A model generated the notes under the pieces. That model was not told the DNA's origin, did not search any database, and saw nothing but the letters and a program-made list of their open reading frames with translations. The position numbers and the translations under genes are program-made. From Siphonodentalium dalli (lineage: Eukaryota; Mollusca; Scaphopoda; Gadilida; Siphonodentaliidae): a stretch of 64,000 nt of DNA. The DNA lies in the NCBI GenBank assembly GCA_032622095.1, contig CP136064.1:185984209-186048208 (forward strand), given 5' to 3'. Below are positions 46,635 to 56,612 of this stretch, piece after piece (within the stretch, counting starts at the first letter, position 1; the number at the start of each line of letters is the position of its first letter).

Positions 46635-47878
46635 TGGACCACATACCTCTTTTCGGTCAGCAGAACATCGCCCAGAGTGTTGTTAAAAAGGAATGGATCG
46701 AGTTAAACCCTGTCAGTCAAATTGTTGATGGCGCACCTATCGAATTCTACATACGTCCGACATCCATTGACCTGATCGATCTGAAGAACACATTACTCAA
46801 TATCTCATTCAAAATAGTGAAAGGCGATGGCACTAAACCGGCAACGACTGCGGACATGGGCATAATAAACTTGCCCTTACATACTATCTTCACTTCTATA
46901 GATTTAGATATACAACAGACAGCCCCTTCGACACTGGGACCATTTTATCCATTTAAAGCGTATATAGACACGCTGCTCAGAAAAGAGTTTATTCAGCAAG
47001 ACAATGCCTTGCAGGAACAGCTATTTGTGTTGGACGATGATGGTGATATGGATGAACTTGGACTTAAAGGAAAAAACCCTGCTCTCTATGAAAGGAGTAA
47101 AATGAAGACGAGCGGTGGTGAATATGTCGCATTGGGACCGATTATGCATGACCTGTGCCAACAAGACAGATATCTTCTGAATGGCGTGCCCGTCCGCATT
47201 AAGCTGTGGCCGGCCCAACACAAATTCGCAATTATGACTGGTGAGGCAAATGCAGACTACAAGGTTCTGATAACCAGTGCCAAGTTGAGCGTGTGTTTCT
47301 GTACTATGCATACTTCGATTATGAGTAGGCTGGAAGAAAATCTATCCAAAATGGATGCAGTCTACCCATACACCAAATCTGCTGTAAATGCTTATTCTAT
47401 CGTGAAGGGATCATTCAATTTCACTGCCGTTGATTTGTTCCAAGGGGACATTCCCAGGAGTGTGTTCGTGGTGATGGTGAATGCGGCTGCATTTAATGGA
47501 GACTATGGGAAGAACCCACTAAACTTTGCAAACTTCAACTGTAGTCAACTGTCATTTAACGTGGATGGACAAACTGTTCCTAGCAAGCCTCTCACCATGG
47601 ATTACGGGAAAAAGAATTACCTAGAAGCTTACAACAATTTGGTCAGGAAGTATCCACAAACTAATATCTCAAGGGACGCTTTTAGTGGAGGCTATGCTAT
47701 ATACTGCACAGAACCATACGGTTTTCAAGATGATGGTAATTTTATCAGAAAAGGCCTGGTGCAGATGGATGTCAAATTTTCTGTGGCATTGCCAAAGACT
47801 GTCGTGATGCTGGTGTATGGATTATTTCCAGCGCATCTCGCCATAGACAAGGCTCGTAATGTTTTTGTTCCAAAATAA
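46634..47878 (+). CDS. Major capsid protein, double-jelly-roll type (Polinton hexon-like)
   Basis: 414 residues, uninterrupted. I recognise it as the protein annotated in invertebrate genomes under names like uncharacterized protein F54H12.2, a Polinton capsid-type gene. Blocks visible: LFGQQNIAQSVVKKEWIELN at the start, IEFYIRPTSIDLIDL, FKAYIDTLLRKEF, a central acidic DDDGDMDELGL stretch and FTAVDLFQGDIPRSVFV. The protein would form trimeric capsomers of an icosahedral particle. An intact reading frame beside an intact integrase suggests recent selection or recent insertion. The start is fixed by the TAATG overlap with the basic protein gene. Confidence 0.85.
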   Translation: MDHIPLFGQQNIAQSVVKKEWIELNPVSQIVDGAPIEFYIRPTSIDLIDLKNTLLNISFKIVKGDGTKPATTADMGIINLPLHTIFTSIDLDIQQTAPSTLGPFYPFKAYIDTLLRKEFIQQDNALQEQLFVLDDDGDMDELGLKGKNPALYERSKMKTSGGEYVALGPIMHDLCQQDRYLLNGVPVRIKLWPAQHKFAIMTGEANADYKVLITSAKLSVCFCTMHTSIMSRLEENLSKMDAVYPYTKSAVNAYSIVKGSFNFTAVDLFQGDIPRSVFVVMVNAAAFNGDYGKNPLNFANFNCSQLSFNVDGQTVPSKPLTMDYGKKNYLEAYNNLVRKYPQTNISRDAFSGGYAIYCTEPYGFQDDGNFIRKGLVQMDVKFSVALPKTVVMLVYGLFPAHLAIDKARNVFVPK

Positions 47879-47996
47879 TATGTTTTATCTATATTTACAG
47901 TGTTTTTTTATTTGTATTCCTACCCCTGGAGAAAAGACGCGCGCCCACAACCACGCAAAACAAGTATAACAAACAAAAAATTGAGCAAAATATACT

Positions 47997-48002
47997 TTTA
48001 TT
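47997..48002 (-). terminator. Polyadenylation signal for minus-strand genes
   Basis: AATAAA on the minus strand right after the stop at 48004, consistent with right-arm transcripts ending here, convergent to the capsid gene. Confidence 0.55.
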
Positions 48003-48003
48003 A

Positions 48004-48216
48004 TCAAGCTATATACACCCACTTTTTCTTCAAAAGTCTAGTCCCTGGCGGGGCTTTCATCAACACACGGTCTTTCTTAAAGGTACGGTTGGCCTTGGCG
48101 GTGGGTATCCTGTGAAAATATTTCCACCCGTCAAAAACCGCTACAAACAAAAAGAACAACAAAATGTAGACAGACTTTGTCCGTATACAAATAAGAAATA
48201 TCGCATAAACAGTATG
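48004..48216 (-). pseudogene. Open frame with a hydrophobic segment, start lost
   Basis: A 70-codon minus-strand frame opens after a stop at 48219 and ends at 48004. It has a hydrophobic stretch (VYILLFFLFVAVF) followed by a basic tail (RTFKKDRVLMKAPPGTRLLKKKW) and then AATAAA. No start codon precedes the hydrophobic part; the dispersed repeat at about 48240-48560 lies just upstream and may have replaced the beginning. Possibly a small membrane protein of the element; family unknown. Confidence 0.45.
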
Positions 48217-48239
48217 TTATTGTCATATTTTTGACCATT

Positions 48240-48560
48240 GTTATGTAAACAAAAGCATAAAAAGTTACTTTTCTGGTGTTTGTTTATATTATGATGGTAA
48301 ACATAAAGAGCGTTCTTTGTGGGTGAATTCCTGATATGGAACGAATAAAGAGCGTTTATGCCATTTGTGTGTGATTAGCCAGCAGCATTGTGTTGTCTTC
48401 TGTAACACAATCAGGCTCTTGCTTAGGTAAAATATAGTAAATCTTTATGATAACATGCTGTTTACGCGATGGTCATGGTATATATGAACGAAACTGTATG
48501 CGTTTTAATGTTTTTCTGTTTACGGTGATTGGAACAAATATGAATATTTTCGACAACTAA
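48240..48560. repeat. Dispersed TAAAGAGCGTT repeat inside the Polinton-like element
   Basis: TAAAGAGCGTT at 48304 and 48346, 42 bases apart as at 5.6 kb, with about 240 bp of shared flanking sequence. It separates two decayed minus-strand reading frames, so it is either an insertion or a host-derived segment. Confidence 0.7.
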
Positions 48561-48760
48561 GGCCTCACGTGCCTTTAACAGTATTTTTCACTTTGGAATG
48601 TGCTGCTGGTACTATATTCCTCATCAAACGTTCATATTTCTCGTACAACGTGTTTCGTATAAGAAGGCATCACAGTTGACCCACTGGTATATCGTGAAGT
48701 AACGATGTCACTGACTTCCACTGTTTCGGTAATCTTCGCCTTTTCGTACCAACTCCGATC

Positions 48761-48916
48761 TTAGCATCCGATAAGAATCTGTAGAATTTTTATTTCAGAC
48801 AATGCTCTGACCTGATCGTCGGAGGCGGTGTTCAACAAGGCTATTAATTGTTTTTTCGATTTGGTTGATGTCAACAACAGCAAGAAGTCTTTATTCTGTT
48901 TCACCAACGCGCTCAT
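48761..48916 (-). pseudogene. Truncated small Polinton accessory protein
   Basis: ATG at 48916, two bases after the ATPase stop; 51 codons to a TAA at 48761. The sequence (KDFLLLLTSTKSKKQLIALL, then TASDDQVRALSEI) resembles the small helical protein commonly next to the ATPase in Polintons and adintoviruses, which normally runs to about 100 residues. Downstream sequence continues in other frames with further stops. Function unknown in the family. Confidence 0.55.
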
Positions 48917-48918
48917 CC

Positions 48919-49491
48919 TTATAGATGTTTATACACTATTGGGTCCTCACCGGGAAAAATATCAGTCCTTACTCGGAAATCTTGCTCAGTGTGCGGCGTA
49001 GTGTCGACTACTAAATAACCGTAGGTCCTGTCCAAGACGGCATACTTATAGCAATCGGTCAGAAAACGACAATTTCCAGGGAACAGTTGTTGACCTAAAT
49101 ATTTTATTTGGCTTGAATCTCTCACGTTTTTTAATAGTATCATGTAAGAAGTGTTCAGTGCAATCGTCCTCGCGCACCTACCCTTTTGAAACAGGTTTTG
49201 TGTCAGAAATAAAACCGATAGTTGCTTATGATGACAGCCTTGCGTAAACAAGCACTCCATATCAGAATTGTCTAACACTTTATGGGCAAGATCATCAAGA
49301 ATTATCATAGCGGGTGTACCATCTGCAAACTTTTCCAGTAGTTCTTGGGATGGTAGCCCTTTGTGGAATGAAATGTTTGGAATCTCTCGTTCCATCGAAT
49401 CGAAGAGTGGCTGATGTACGCAGAAACAGTAGAGAATTTTGTCTGGTCTTGGATCGGAAATCGGTTTTTTTGTGGTCCTGCCCCTCTGGTA
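48919..49491 (-). pseudogene. FtsK/HerA-type genome-packaging ATPase, N-terminus missing
   Basis: The open frame runs from 49491 (after a TAA at 49494) to 48919, 190 codons, first ATG at 49395. Visible: DKILYCFCVHQPLF, the Walker B strand AMIILDDLA, and the sensor-like SVLFLTQNLF, as in Polinton/adintovirus packaging ATPases, which pump DNA into the capsid. The region just upstream, where the Walker A (P-loop) should lie, is AT-rich and shows no GxxxxGKT in any frame up to the right terminal repeat. So the gene lacks its nucleotide-binding half. An unseen upstream exon is possible but nothing supports it. Confidence 0.8.
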
Positions 49492-49750
49492 TTACACATT
49501 TTAAGGATGTAAGTGTGATTAATATTGTCAATTTATTAAAGGTATTTATGTAGATAAATTGTGTGTGAGATACCAGTACAGCAATATTTTGGAAATATAT
49601 AGGTATACTTTAATTATTGATGAAATTGCGGTGTACTATTATAATATATTCTGTACTTACAGTTTTATGAATTTTTTTTATTCTTTTTCTCTCCATGTGT
49701 ATTTCTGTTTCCAAAGGTTGTTCATTGAATATGGAATATTGTGAATGCCC

Positions 49751-49825
49751 CTACCTTGATATTTATACCATTTGTTTATCTATAGGGGATTACTGTGAAA
49801 TACCAGGTGGTCGCTATCTTGTGGG
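49751..49825 (-). promoter_or_regulatory. TATA-box promoter module of the right arm (inverted copy)
   Basis: Read on the minus strand, about 72 bases match the module at 43565-43632, including 19 identical bases GGTATAAATATCAAGGTAG. It faces the minus-strand ATPase gene. Confidence 0.8.
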
Positions 49826-49924
49826 CATTTGCCTAGGTGCGTGTTGGTTAATGCTATCAAGCCGTGTTACAGTTTTGATATACATTTTGTATCTTAAAAT
49901 ACACTCCCTTAGTGGTGTGTCCTC

Positions 49925-50140
49925 GTGGTCACGTGGTACAGTTTGATATACATTTTGTATCTTATCTTACACTCCCAATATTGGGCTTGGATTCAGGTCA
50001 CGTGGTACAGTTTGATATATATTTTTGTATCTTAACTAATATTGGGAGTGGTTTCAGGTCACGTGGTACAGTTTGATATATATTTTGTATCTTAATATAC
50101 ACTCCTTTAGTGGGCGTGTCATCAGGTCACGTGGCATATT
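49925..50140. repeat. Subterminal CACGTG repeats of the right end
   Basis: Four tandem units of about 61-69 bases, each with GGT(C)ACGTGGTACAGTTTGATATA and ATTTTGTATCTTA. CACGTG lies at 49930, 49999, 50060 and 50128. The left end has two such units. Confidence 0.85.
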
Positions 50141-50179
50141 TGATTGACATATTGCCCCTCAACCTACATCTATGCTGCT
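50054..50179. repeat. Right terminal inverted repeat of Polinton-like element
   Basis: Inverted copy of 42651-42776 with a single mismatch, ending ...CTATGCTGCT. Confidence 0.95.
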
Positions 50180-50185
50180 CACGTT
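50180..50185. repeat. Right 6-bp target-site duplication CACGTT
   Basis: Identical to 42645-42650. Confidence 0.9.
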
Positions 50186-50610
50186 CACACACTGGTAAGT
50201 TTGACAGGTATCAGGCAAATAAACCAGTAGCAGACCTATTTGTTGTATAACCATCGTGGCTTGTGTACATGGGTAGCAGCACAGCACAATTTTCAACTAT
50301 TTTGGTCAACGTGGGAGGGGTACTGTACTTCAAATATATGCTGAGTCATATTCATTGGGGTTTGCCCATCATGAATCACTACACAAATTTTCCGATTTAT
50401 GACATAAAATGACCATTTGCAGTCCCATCTACACATACAAATCATCTTCTAACCAGATAGAGCTACATACATGGCATTTAGAACTGAGAGCGAAACTTGA
50501 AATAGAAAGCAAGTTATTGGAGCAATTTCCAAAATATTGTATTGCAAGCGCAGATGGCACAATTCAATGGAGAGGAATCGCACTATATTTTCCCATATAT
50601 AATTAACATA

Positions 50611-50663
50611 GCTGAGTTGGCCTGCACTGAATATGACTCATTTTCAGTGCAGGCCAACTCAGC
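50611..50663. repeat. Perfect 21-bp-arm hairpin
   Basis: GCTGAGTTGGCCTGCACTGAA pairs perfectly with its reverse complement after an 11-base loop. Confidence 0.9.
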
Positions 50664-51600
50664 GACGTTATTTTATGACTACGAATCAAAATTCCAAAGA
50701 AATTGCCCGAACCACTCTCTCGTAACACAGGAGATCGGCTACACACATTCAACAGCTTCGCAATAGTTTCATATTATTCTATCCTGACAATTCTTTGGAT
50801 CAAAACTCATCCATCCTAACGGTAAACTGGCTTCGTTCCATTTTACATAGAAACTCTCGTCAATCTGATCGCGAAAACAACTAATTTTCCACAGCAGAGC
50901 ACTGTAGTTTATATCTGCGTTTTGTCTGTGGCAAAATTGCTGTCCGATAGTCTAGAGAAGAATGTGTTATTTATCTAATCGAAACATTGATCATTCGCTT
51001 TATATCGGAGAACGGTGAGCGTCGAAAGAGATGCGTGTTGTGAACGTGCACAGCCATTATACATTGCGGAGTACTGTATATGCAGTCATGCAACAGCATA
51101 ATACAATGAGGTGTTTGTGAACAGTGGTGTTGATTACATATTGTGTATTTTCGGTTACAAATTATGTGTTCTCAGTGTTATATTCACATTCTTCTGATTA
51201 ATATTCGTTTAATGGAATAATAAGCCGATTGGAATTGAAGTTCGTCAACTCCAAAGACACAACTGGCTGCTTGTTTACAATACCTGATATAGTTTGGACT
51301 GTCAGCGGGCCGGTAGGTAATTGCTAGTGTTTTATACATGTATGCATTGACTATTAGATAATGTAAGCCATTTGCATTTTGAAATGAAACAAACAATCTG
51401 GAAAGATTTTACGTTTCAAAGAAATGTGGGGGACATGATGGAAACTTTAATATCGTTTTGTGTACAGGGATTAACCCATGAGTCTCAAAAGCGATTATTG
51501 CTGAATATTTACATACTAAGTGTTGTTATCACTAAATCCAGCATTCTGATTGGTCGGCGCCCACGTGGCTAGTTGCAATTATTTATCGGTGAATGCGCAA

Positions 51601-51648
51601 CAGCTCATAACAACATCGATACGTCAGCTCATAAGAACATCGATACGT
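51601..51648. repeat. 24-bp direct duplication
   Basis: CAGCTCATAACAACATCGAT and its following ACGT repeat once with one mismatch. Confidence 0.9.
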
Positions 51649-51853
51649 CATTTGGGTTTGGAAAGACGAACGCGTAATGTTTTGGTCGCATTTGGATTCG
51701 CACAGGATTGACTTAATAAATCGTCGGGTTTCAATTGTTCCTGTTAACTTTTGCCAAGGGTGCTGTGGGATATTTTGGGCTGGTTTTGTCACGATACACT
51801 TTTAGATTTAAATACATTTACAAAAGTGGCCTTTTCACTAAATGTATATAAAT

Positions 51854-52014
51854 ATAAGGATTAACTGTCATGTGGACTGTTTTTATTGAGATGTAACCGT
51901 GAGGTAAGTGGTCATAACTTGTATGTAAAACCCTTCGGGTTTTACACAAGTTATGACCACTTATCTCACGGTTACATCTCCATAAAAACAGTCCACATGA
52001 CAGTTAATCCTTAT
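51854..52014. repeat. Long hairpin, ~77-bp arms
   Basis: ATAAGGATTAACTGTCATG... pairs with its near-perfect reverse complement ending CAGTTAATCCTTAT, centred on ACCCTTCGGGT. Same style as the hairpin at 1-123. Confidence 0.9.
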
Positions 52015-52298
52015 TTAACATAGTGACATTGCCACCTCCGATAATGCTCACATCGAATGCGTTATCATCCTTATACACATGTAGACACATCGCCAAATAG
52101 CAATATATAGAGGAACACAATTAGAACCATACGATGCTACATGTACTTGTATTAAGAAAATAAGAAAGCTTTATGTTTCTTAAACTGTCATCTTAGAGGG
52201 CTTTGGCATGCACGTTTACATAGTTCAAGGATAGGTTATTATCCATATCTTGCAGGGAGTATTAAGGAATACATATATTTGAACATATTGCTTACAAT

Positions 52299-52986
52299 GG
52301 CTGCGGACACACGTACCACAGTAGTGATGGCATAGTAGTTGTGACAATTTATTATGGTGGAGTTTGGTGACCATTGTGTGACAATAATTATGTGCCATAG
52401 CAAGCCATGTTGCCCGCTGAGTTTCCGCACAATGAGTTGACTGGACCAATTAACCCATTCGGTTTCAACAAGGTTGATCTCTGCTCATTACGTTTTGCTA
52501 CATTTTATTCTCTACGATATATATAACTGCACGATCGATCGTCCAGAATTGTGTTTGACCGTGGCAATCCCTCATTCACTCACATGTCATGCACGTATAG
52601 TATTTTATTGATATGCTCTCACTACTTATATTAATTTCATGCGTATTAAGACAGTAACTGTTCTCCAATTGCGTTTTTAATTTTGCGACGTTTAGTTCTA
52701 CGCATAATTCCGCTAAAATTATCATGTGGCTGTGTCGGAACTGTTGGGGGAAATGCAGCTGAAAGAAAGTATCTGAAATAAACAAAGCGAACAATATACA
52801 CAAGGACCAAAACGAGAAAAAAGACTGACCATAACGAACTTTGGAAGACTCATTGTGCGAATATGTAACGGGCGACATGGCTAGCTATGGCATATTAATT
52901 GTGACGACCAATTGTCACCAAACTCCACCATAATAAATTGTCACACCTACTATGCCATAGCTACTGTGGTACGTGTATCCGCAGCC
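52299..52986. mobile_element. 688-bp MITE with ~120-bp terminal inverted repeats
   Basis: Starts GGCTGCGGACACACGTACC and ends in the inverted counterpart. The arms (about 52299-52425 and 52868-52986) share the TATTATGGTGGAGTTTGGTG block. Flanking AAT on both sides may be a 3-bp duplication. Interior about 440 bp with no transposase. Confidence 0.85.
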
Positions 52987-53166
52987 AATAGATGTGAAAA
53001 TCAATGCAAGACACAAATGTCGATTGCTCTTTTGCTCGTTTTGCAACAACGAACGCAGTCATTATTGAGATGTTTTAAAATGTACATGTTCTCATATTTA
53101 CATATATCATATATATTGCTTCCGCATCATAACATAGCGATACTATTGGCACCCCTATGAGCCAAT

Positions 53167-53350
53167 TGTTCATAAACCTTTGAACTACATTGAATAAATG
53201 TCGTTCATAGGATTATATTTACATACACGTAACATCGCTTCCGATTTCCCAATAGCGTTACGGTAGACACGCCCTCTGAGTTAATGTGTTCATAAACATA
53301 TGAACGTAACGTGACGTCACTTTCAATGTCGTTCATAGGGTTATGAACAC
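53167..53350. repeat. Direct repeats of TGTTCATAAAC...GTCGTTCATAGG
   Basis: Two related blocks at about 53167-53215 and 53287-53345. Each has a TGTTCATAAAC start and an AATGTCGTTCATAGG(A/G)TTAT end. Confidence 0.7.
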
Positions 53351-56025
53351 ATTGGTCCCGTAAATCACCGGGGACTATCTGACGACCGCTTAACTATTCA
53401 GCACGTCCGGATTTGGCAAGCAATTTGTTTTGTCTATAATCAATGCTGTTATTCTACACCTAAAACTCATCTCTTCTGCACGATTACACAACCCACGACC
53501 TGACAAATATATCATTAAGGTAGAACGGCGTGTTGTCAATTTCGTAACACCCACAACCGAAACTTAAATGTTAGTTTCACTGTTTCAGATATTATAATTC
53601 TTGAATCAGCACGTCTACATCAATTACAAGCTAAACAAGACATTTCGTCATATATGTATACTTTACTGTAAAATTGGGTTTTCCGCTCTCCGTCAACGGA
53701 TTCTCACAATGTTTGGTTTTTTAAAAAGCGAGGATTCGAACTGTTTCAGACTTATACTCTCCTGAATTTGCAGGAAATAAAGATATCTATGTTGATCTAT
53801 ATTGTGCACGTGGGTGTGTGTGTGTGTTTGGGGATGTCAAGGTGGGTTCGCGATACTTGTATACCCCCCCCCCCCCCCCCAGATAAACATAAACAACCGA
53901 CAAACTGAATGTTCCCAGCTACACTCCCTTCGCATGCATGCACGCATCACAGACAGCTCATCTATGAGATCCTATAAAGGAACATATATAAACAAGAAAA
54001 CCAATGTCAGAAATGGTAACGCGCTCAAGATCATATATTATATACCCATGATTGTAATTATAGAATATAAAATATATTGGTTTCGCGAATGACCCACTCA
54101 GAATTCCGTTAAAATAACAATAACAACCATCACCTAATTAACGAACCGGCTTTTTCATTTCTTTTATTTGTAATTGACATAGCTTGTCACAAAAAAAAAA
54201 TCAACATTACTGACATAATAATGTAAAGGACAATAAACGAATTTGAAAAACCCAACTCTCAGTTCGACCTTTAAATCCGTCCCAAAACTTCCCATTTCTA
54301 TAAATAAAACCCCCAGCGACCAGGCGAAACAAGAATCTCTACTATAGGAATCAGGGAGCTAAATGTGTTCCAGAGTCGGGGAGCGAGTACACCGTGGAAA
54401 GGTGAAGGTAACTGAAGAATGACCTTCACCTGACATATGCGACACGTTATTAAAGGATGACATCGCGTTTATTTGATTTGTACGTCATATCTAAATAATT
54501 TAAACTGGTAAATTAATTGGGGAATGGATTTTTGTGAGCGGGAAATTTATTTAACTATCTGCTGTAGTTCTGGGGTTTTCCAGATCAAATTTGACTGTGG
54601 GATAGCCCTGTCGTACATTTGGGGATTTATTTTTTAAAAGTAAACACATGACCTATGATTTTTCTTGTATTTTCGTGATCAACTGGTGTCAATCTAGCTG
54701 GGTAAACGTCACTGGTATGGCCTCCAGGCTTCAATTCAGTGAATTTGGCCGAAACGTTAACACTGTCGCCTATGGGAAACCATTTAGTTCAGTGATGCCT
54801 ATGGTATACACGCGGAGCGCGAAATAAACTAGCAAGGCGGTATATATGGAGGTCTAACTATGCGATATGCACCATACCAAAATGAGCCAACCACATCAAT
54901 AGCAAATTAAATTGCACGACCTTATGACCGAACAGTTAGCTATACGAGAATGGTATATCTAGATGTAAATTAAGATTCGGTGTCGAATTTTCTTCTTATG
55001 CTGACACGATTCTTTCTAACTAATTGTTTAAATTTGTTGACGAAACCTCCTTTCGTCAGGGCACTACCTTGTTTAGAAGAGATGTAATGGTTTACCAAAG
55101 GATGAGATAGGATCGATTTCACTATTGATTACCTGCCATCCCGCGGCTATTATTAACAAATTCAGGTCTTGACAATATATTATGTATTCTAAGGTTGGTG
55201 GTCCCATTAGGGCTTCTTTATGAACATGTTCTTGGGATTCACGACAGTGATCTATAACACATTATTTTGATAGCGTATGTCGGAATCGTTTGTGAATTCC
55301 AATAAAGCGAAAGCGAGTTACGAGCAACCACGTGTGGATAAATTACTTGGAGGCAGGGTCTTTCATCGTGCTATAAGTTCATAATATATAAAATGCAAGG
55401 ATTTCATGCTTTTCGTATATTAAATGTGGGTTTGAATAATTAAAATTTGGTATAAAATATCACGAACGGTCAACGCTAAGTTAACAAACAAAATAAGATG
55501 GGTTTACACGTGGATAGAATATGGGTGGATAAAACTATTTATAACATGATCCTACCCTTATTCCATACAATAAACCCATTCTATAAATTGTGATATTGGA
55601 CGTTCGTTTCATAAAACAGGAAATAGTGGCAGGTGACCTTTGACTTCCGGTATGTCGTCTGTTTACATTCCGTACTATATGTCTCAAAATACTATGGCTT
55701 CTGTTATGTTTTCAACAAAACTCTAACGCATGAAGAGTTTGAAAAAAAAAATATTTAATTAAATATACGACATTAAATGCTTGACAGAGTCTTTATTTAT
55801 CTGGGACTATTTCTTTACTCTTTCTTTTCTTTATGCCTAGTTCCATGAAACGTTATCGCAGGCCTTATATAAGCCGGTGTTAGTTTTCACTTACCATTTG
55901 TTGATTTAAGAATGTTTTATCGAGGTTTTGGATCATGCAATAAATAGAGTCTACAACTCGTCGCCAGTATATAGTGGAATTTACAAAACTCGTACAGTAA
56001 ATTAGGTCTGGACGTCGTCGAAATT
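53351..56025. other. Gene-free stretch
   Basis: No recognisable gene. It contains a GTGTGTGT run with a following C run (about 53813-53880), a small hairpin AGGTGAAGGT...ACCTTCACCT near 54401, and the dispersed repeat listed next. Confidence 0.55.
54262..54835. repeat. Dispersed repeat, interrupted inverted copy of 21505-21630
   Basis: Blocks 54262-54325 and about 54805-54830 match the 21.5-kb repeat in inverted orientation, separated by roughly 480 bases absent from the other copy. Confidence 0.65.
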
Positions 56026-56612
56026 TGACATTCACATTAATTCTGTATGCAATCGAGCGAATCAAATAATGGGCATCATACATCGGACTTTCACTCACAT
56101 GGATCGCGATATGTTCAGAACACTGTTCGTCAGTATGGTCAGACCTATATATTATATACTTGAATATTGTCAAATATGATGGAACCCACATTTGAAATAC
56201 CAGAGTATGATGTTGGAGATAGTGCAGAGAAGAGCGACAAATTTAGTTCCCGGTTTCAGCAACCTTACATACCGAGAGAGACAAATAAAACTTAATCTGA
56301 TGACTCTCAAATATAGACGTTATAGGGGTGATATGATTGAACTATAAAACTCAAGAACGGATACTACAATATCACATTTGAAAACTTTTTCGAAGGCAGC
56401 GAAGTGACAAAACAAGAGGGCACCACATGAAATTACAGAAGAAATATCTTTCGAAGGATATAGGGAAACACTTCTATACTCAGAGAGTAATTGACGAATG
56501 GAACAATCTCTCCGGATTTGTCATAGATGCAGACACCACTGAAGAGTTCAAACGGAGACTCGATGCGCACTCATATAACAGAAGATATGAATTTGACAGG
56601 CATGGATATTCG
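56026..56612 (+). pseudogene. LINE reverse-transcriptase C-terminal remnant
   Basis: Plus-strand translation shows the familiar tail of non-LTR retrotransposon RT: NRANQIMGIIHRTF, LFVSMVRPIYYILEY, then after a stop VQRRATNLVPGFSNL, LKYRRYRGDMIEL, and, after frame changes, IDEWNNLSG and EFKRRLDAH (the last in an open frame 56427-56615). CR1/L2/I-like group; I cannot choose. The catalytic FADD block and upstream endonuclease are not present. Multiple stops and frameshifts: 5'-truncated and dead. Confidence 0.85.

Larger units (their letters stand above)
42651..50179 (+). mobile_element. Polinton/Maverick-like element carrying TBP and PC4 homologues
   Basis: A 7,529-bp unit bounded by 126-bp terminal inverted repeats beginning AG and a perfect CACGTT duplication. 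Plus-strand genes: membrane-anchored PC4-like, small C2H2, tandem PC4-like, TBP homologue, integrase, penton-like, basic and major capsid. Minus-strand remnants from the right end: packaging ATPase, a small decayed gene and an open frame with a hydrophobic stretch. Integrase, capsid and ATPase together place it with Polintons/adintoviruses. It is short for this class (usually about 15-20 kb) and no family-B DNA polymerase or adenain-type protease is visible, so replication would need help. The ends are intact, the right-arm genes decayed: a deletion derivative that probably transposed or was trimmed in situ. Confidence 0.9.
50186..52298. other. Gene-free stretch
   Basis: No recognisable gene; it contains the hairpins and short tandem repeat listed separately. 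Confidence 0.55.

Noticed and set aside
49295-49531. 78-codon minus-strand frame over the ATPase start as a separate gene or as the missing Walker A
   Set aside because: It overlaps the ATPase in another frame and contains no GxxxxGKT motif.
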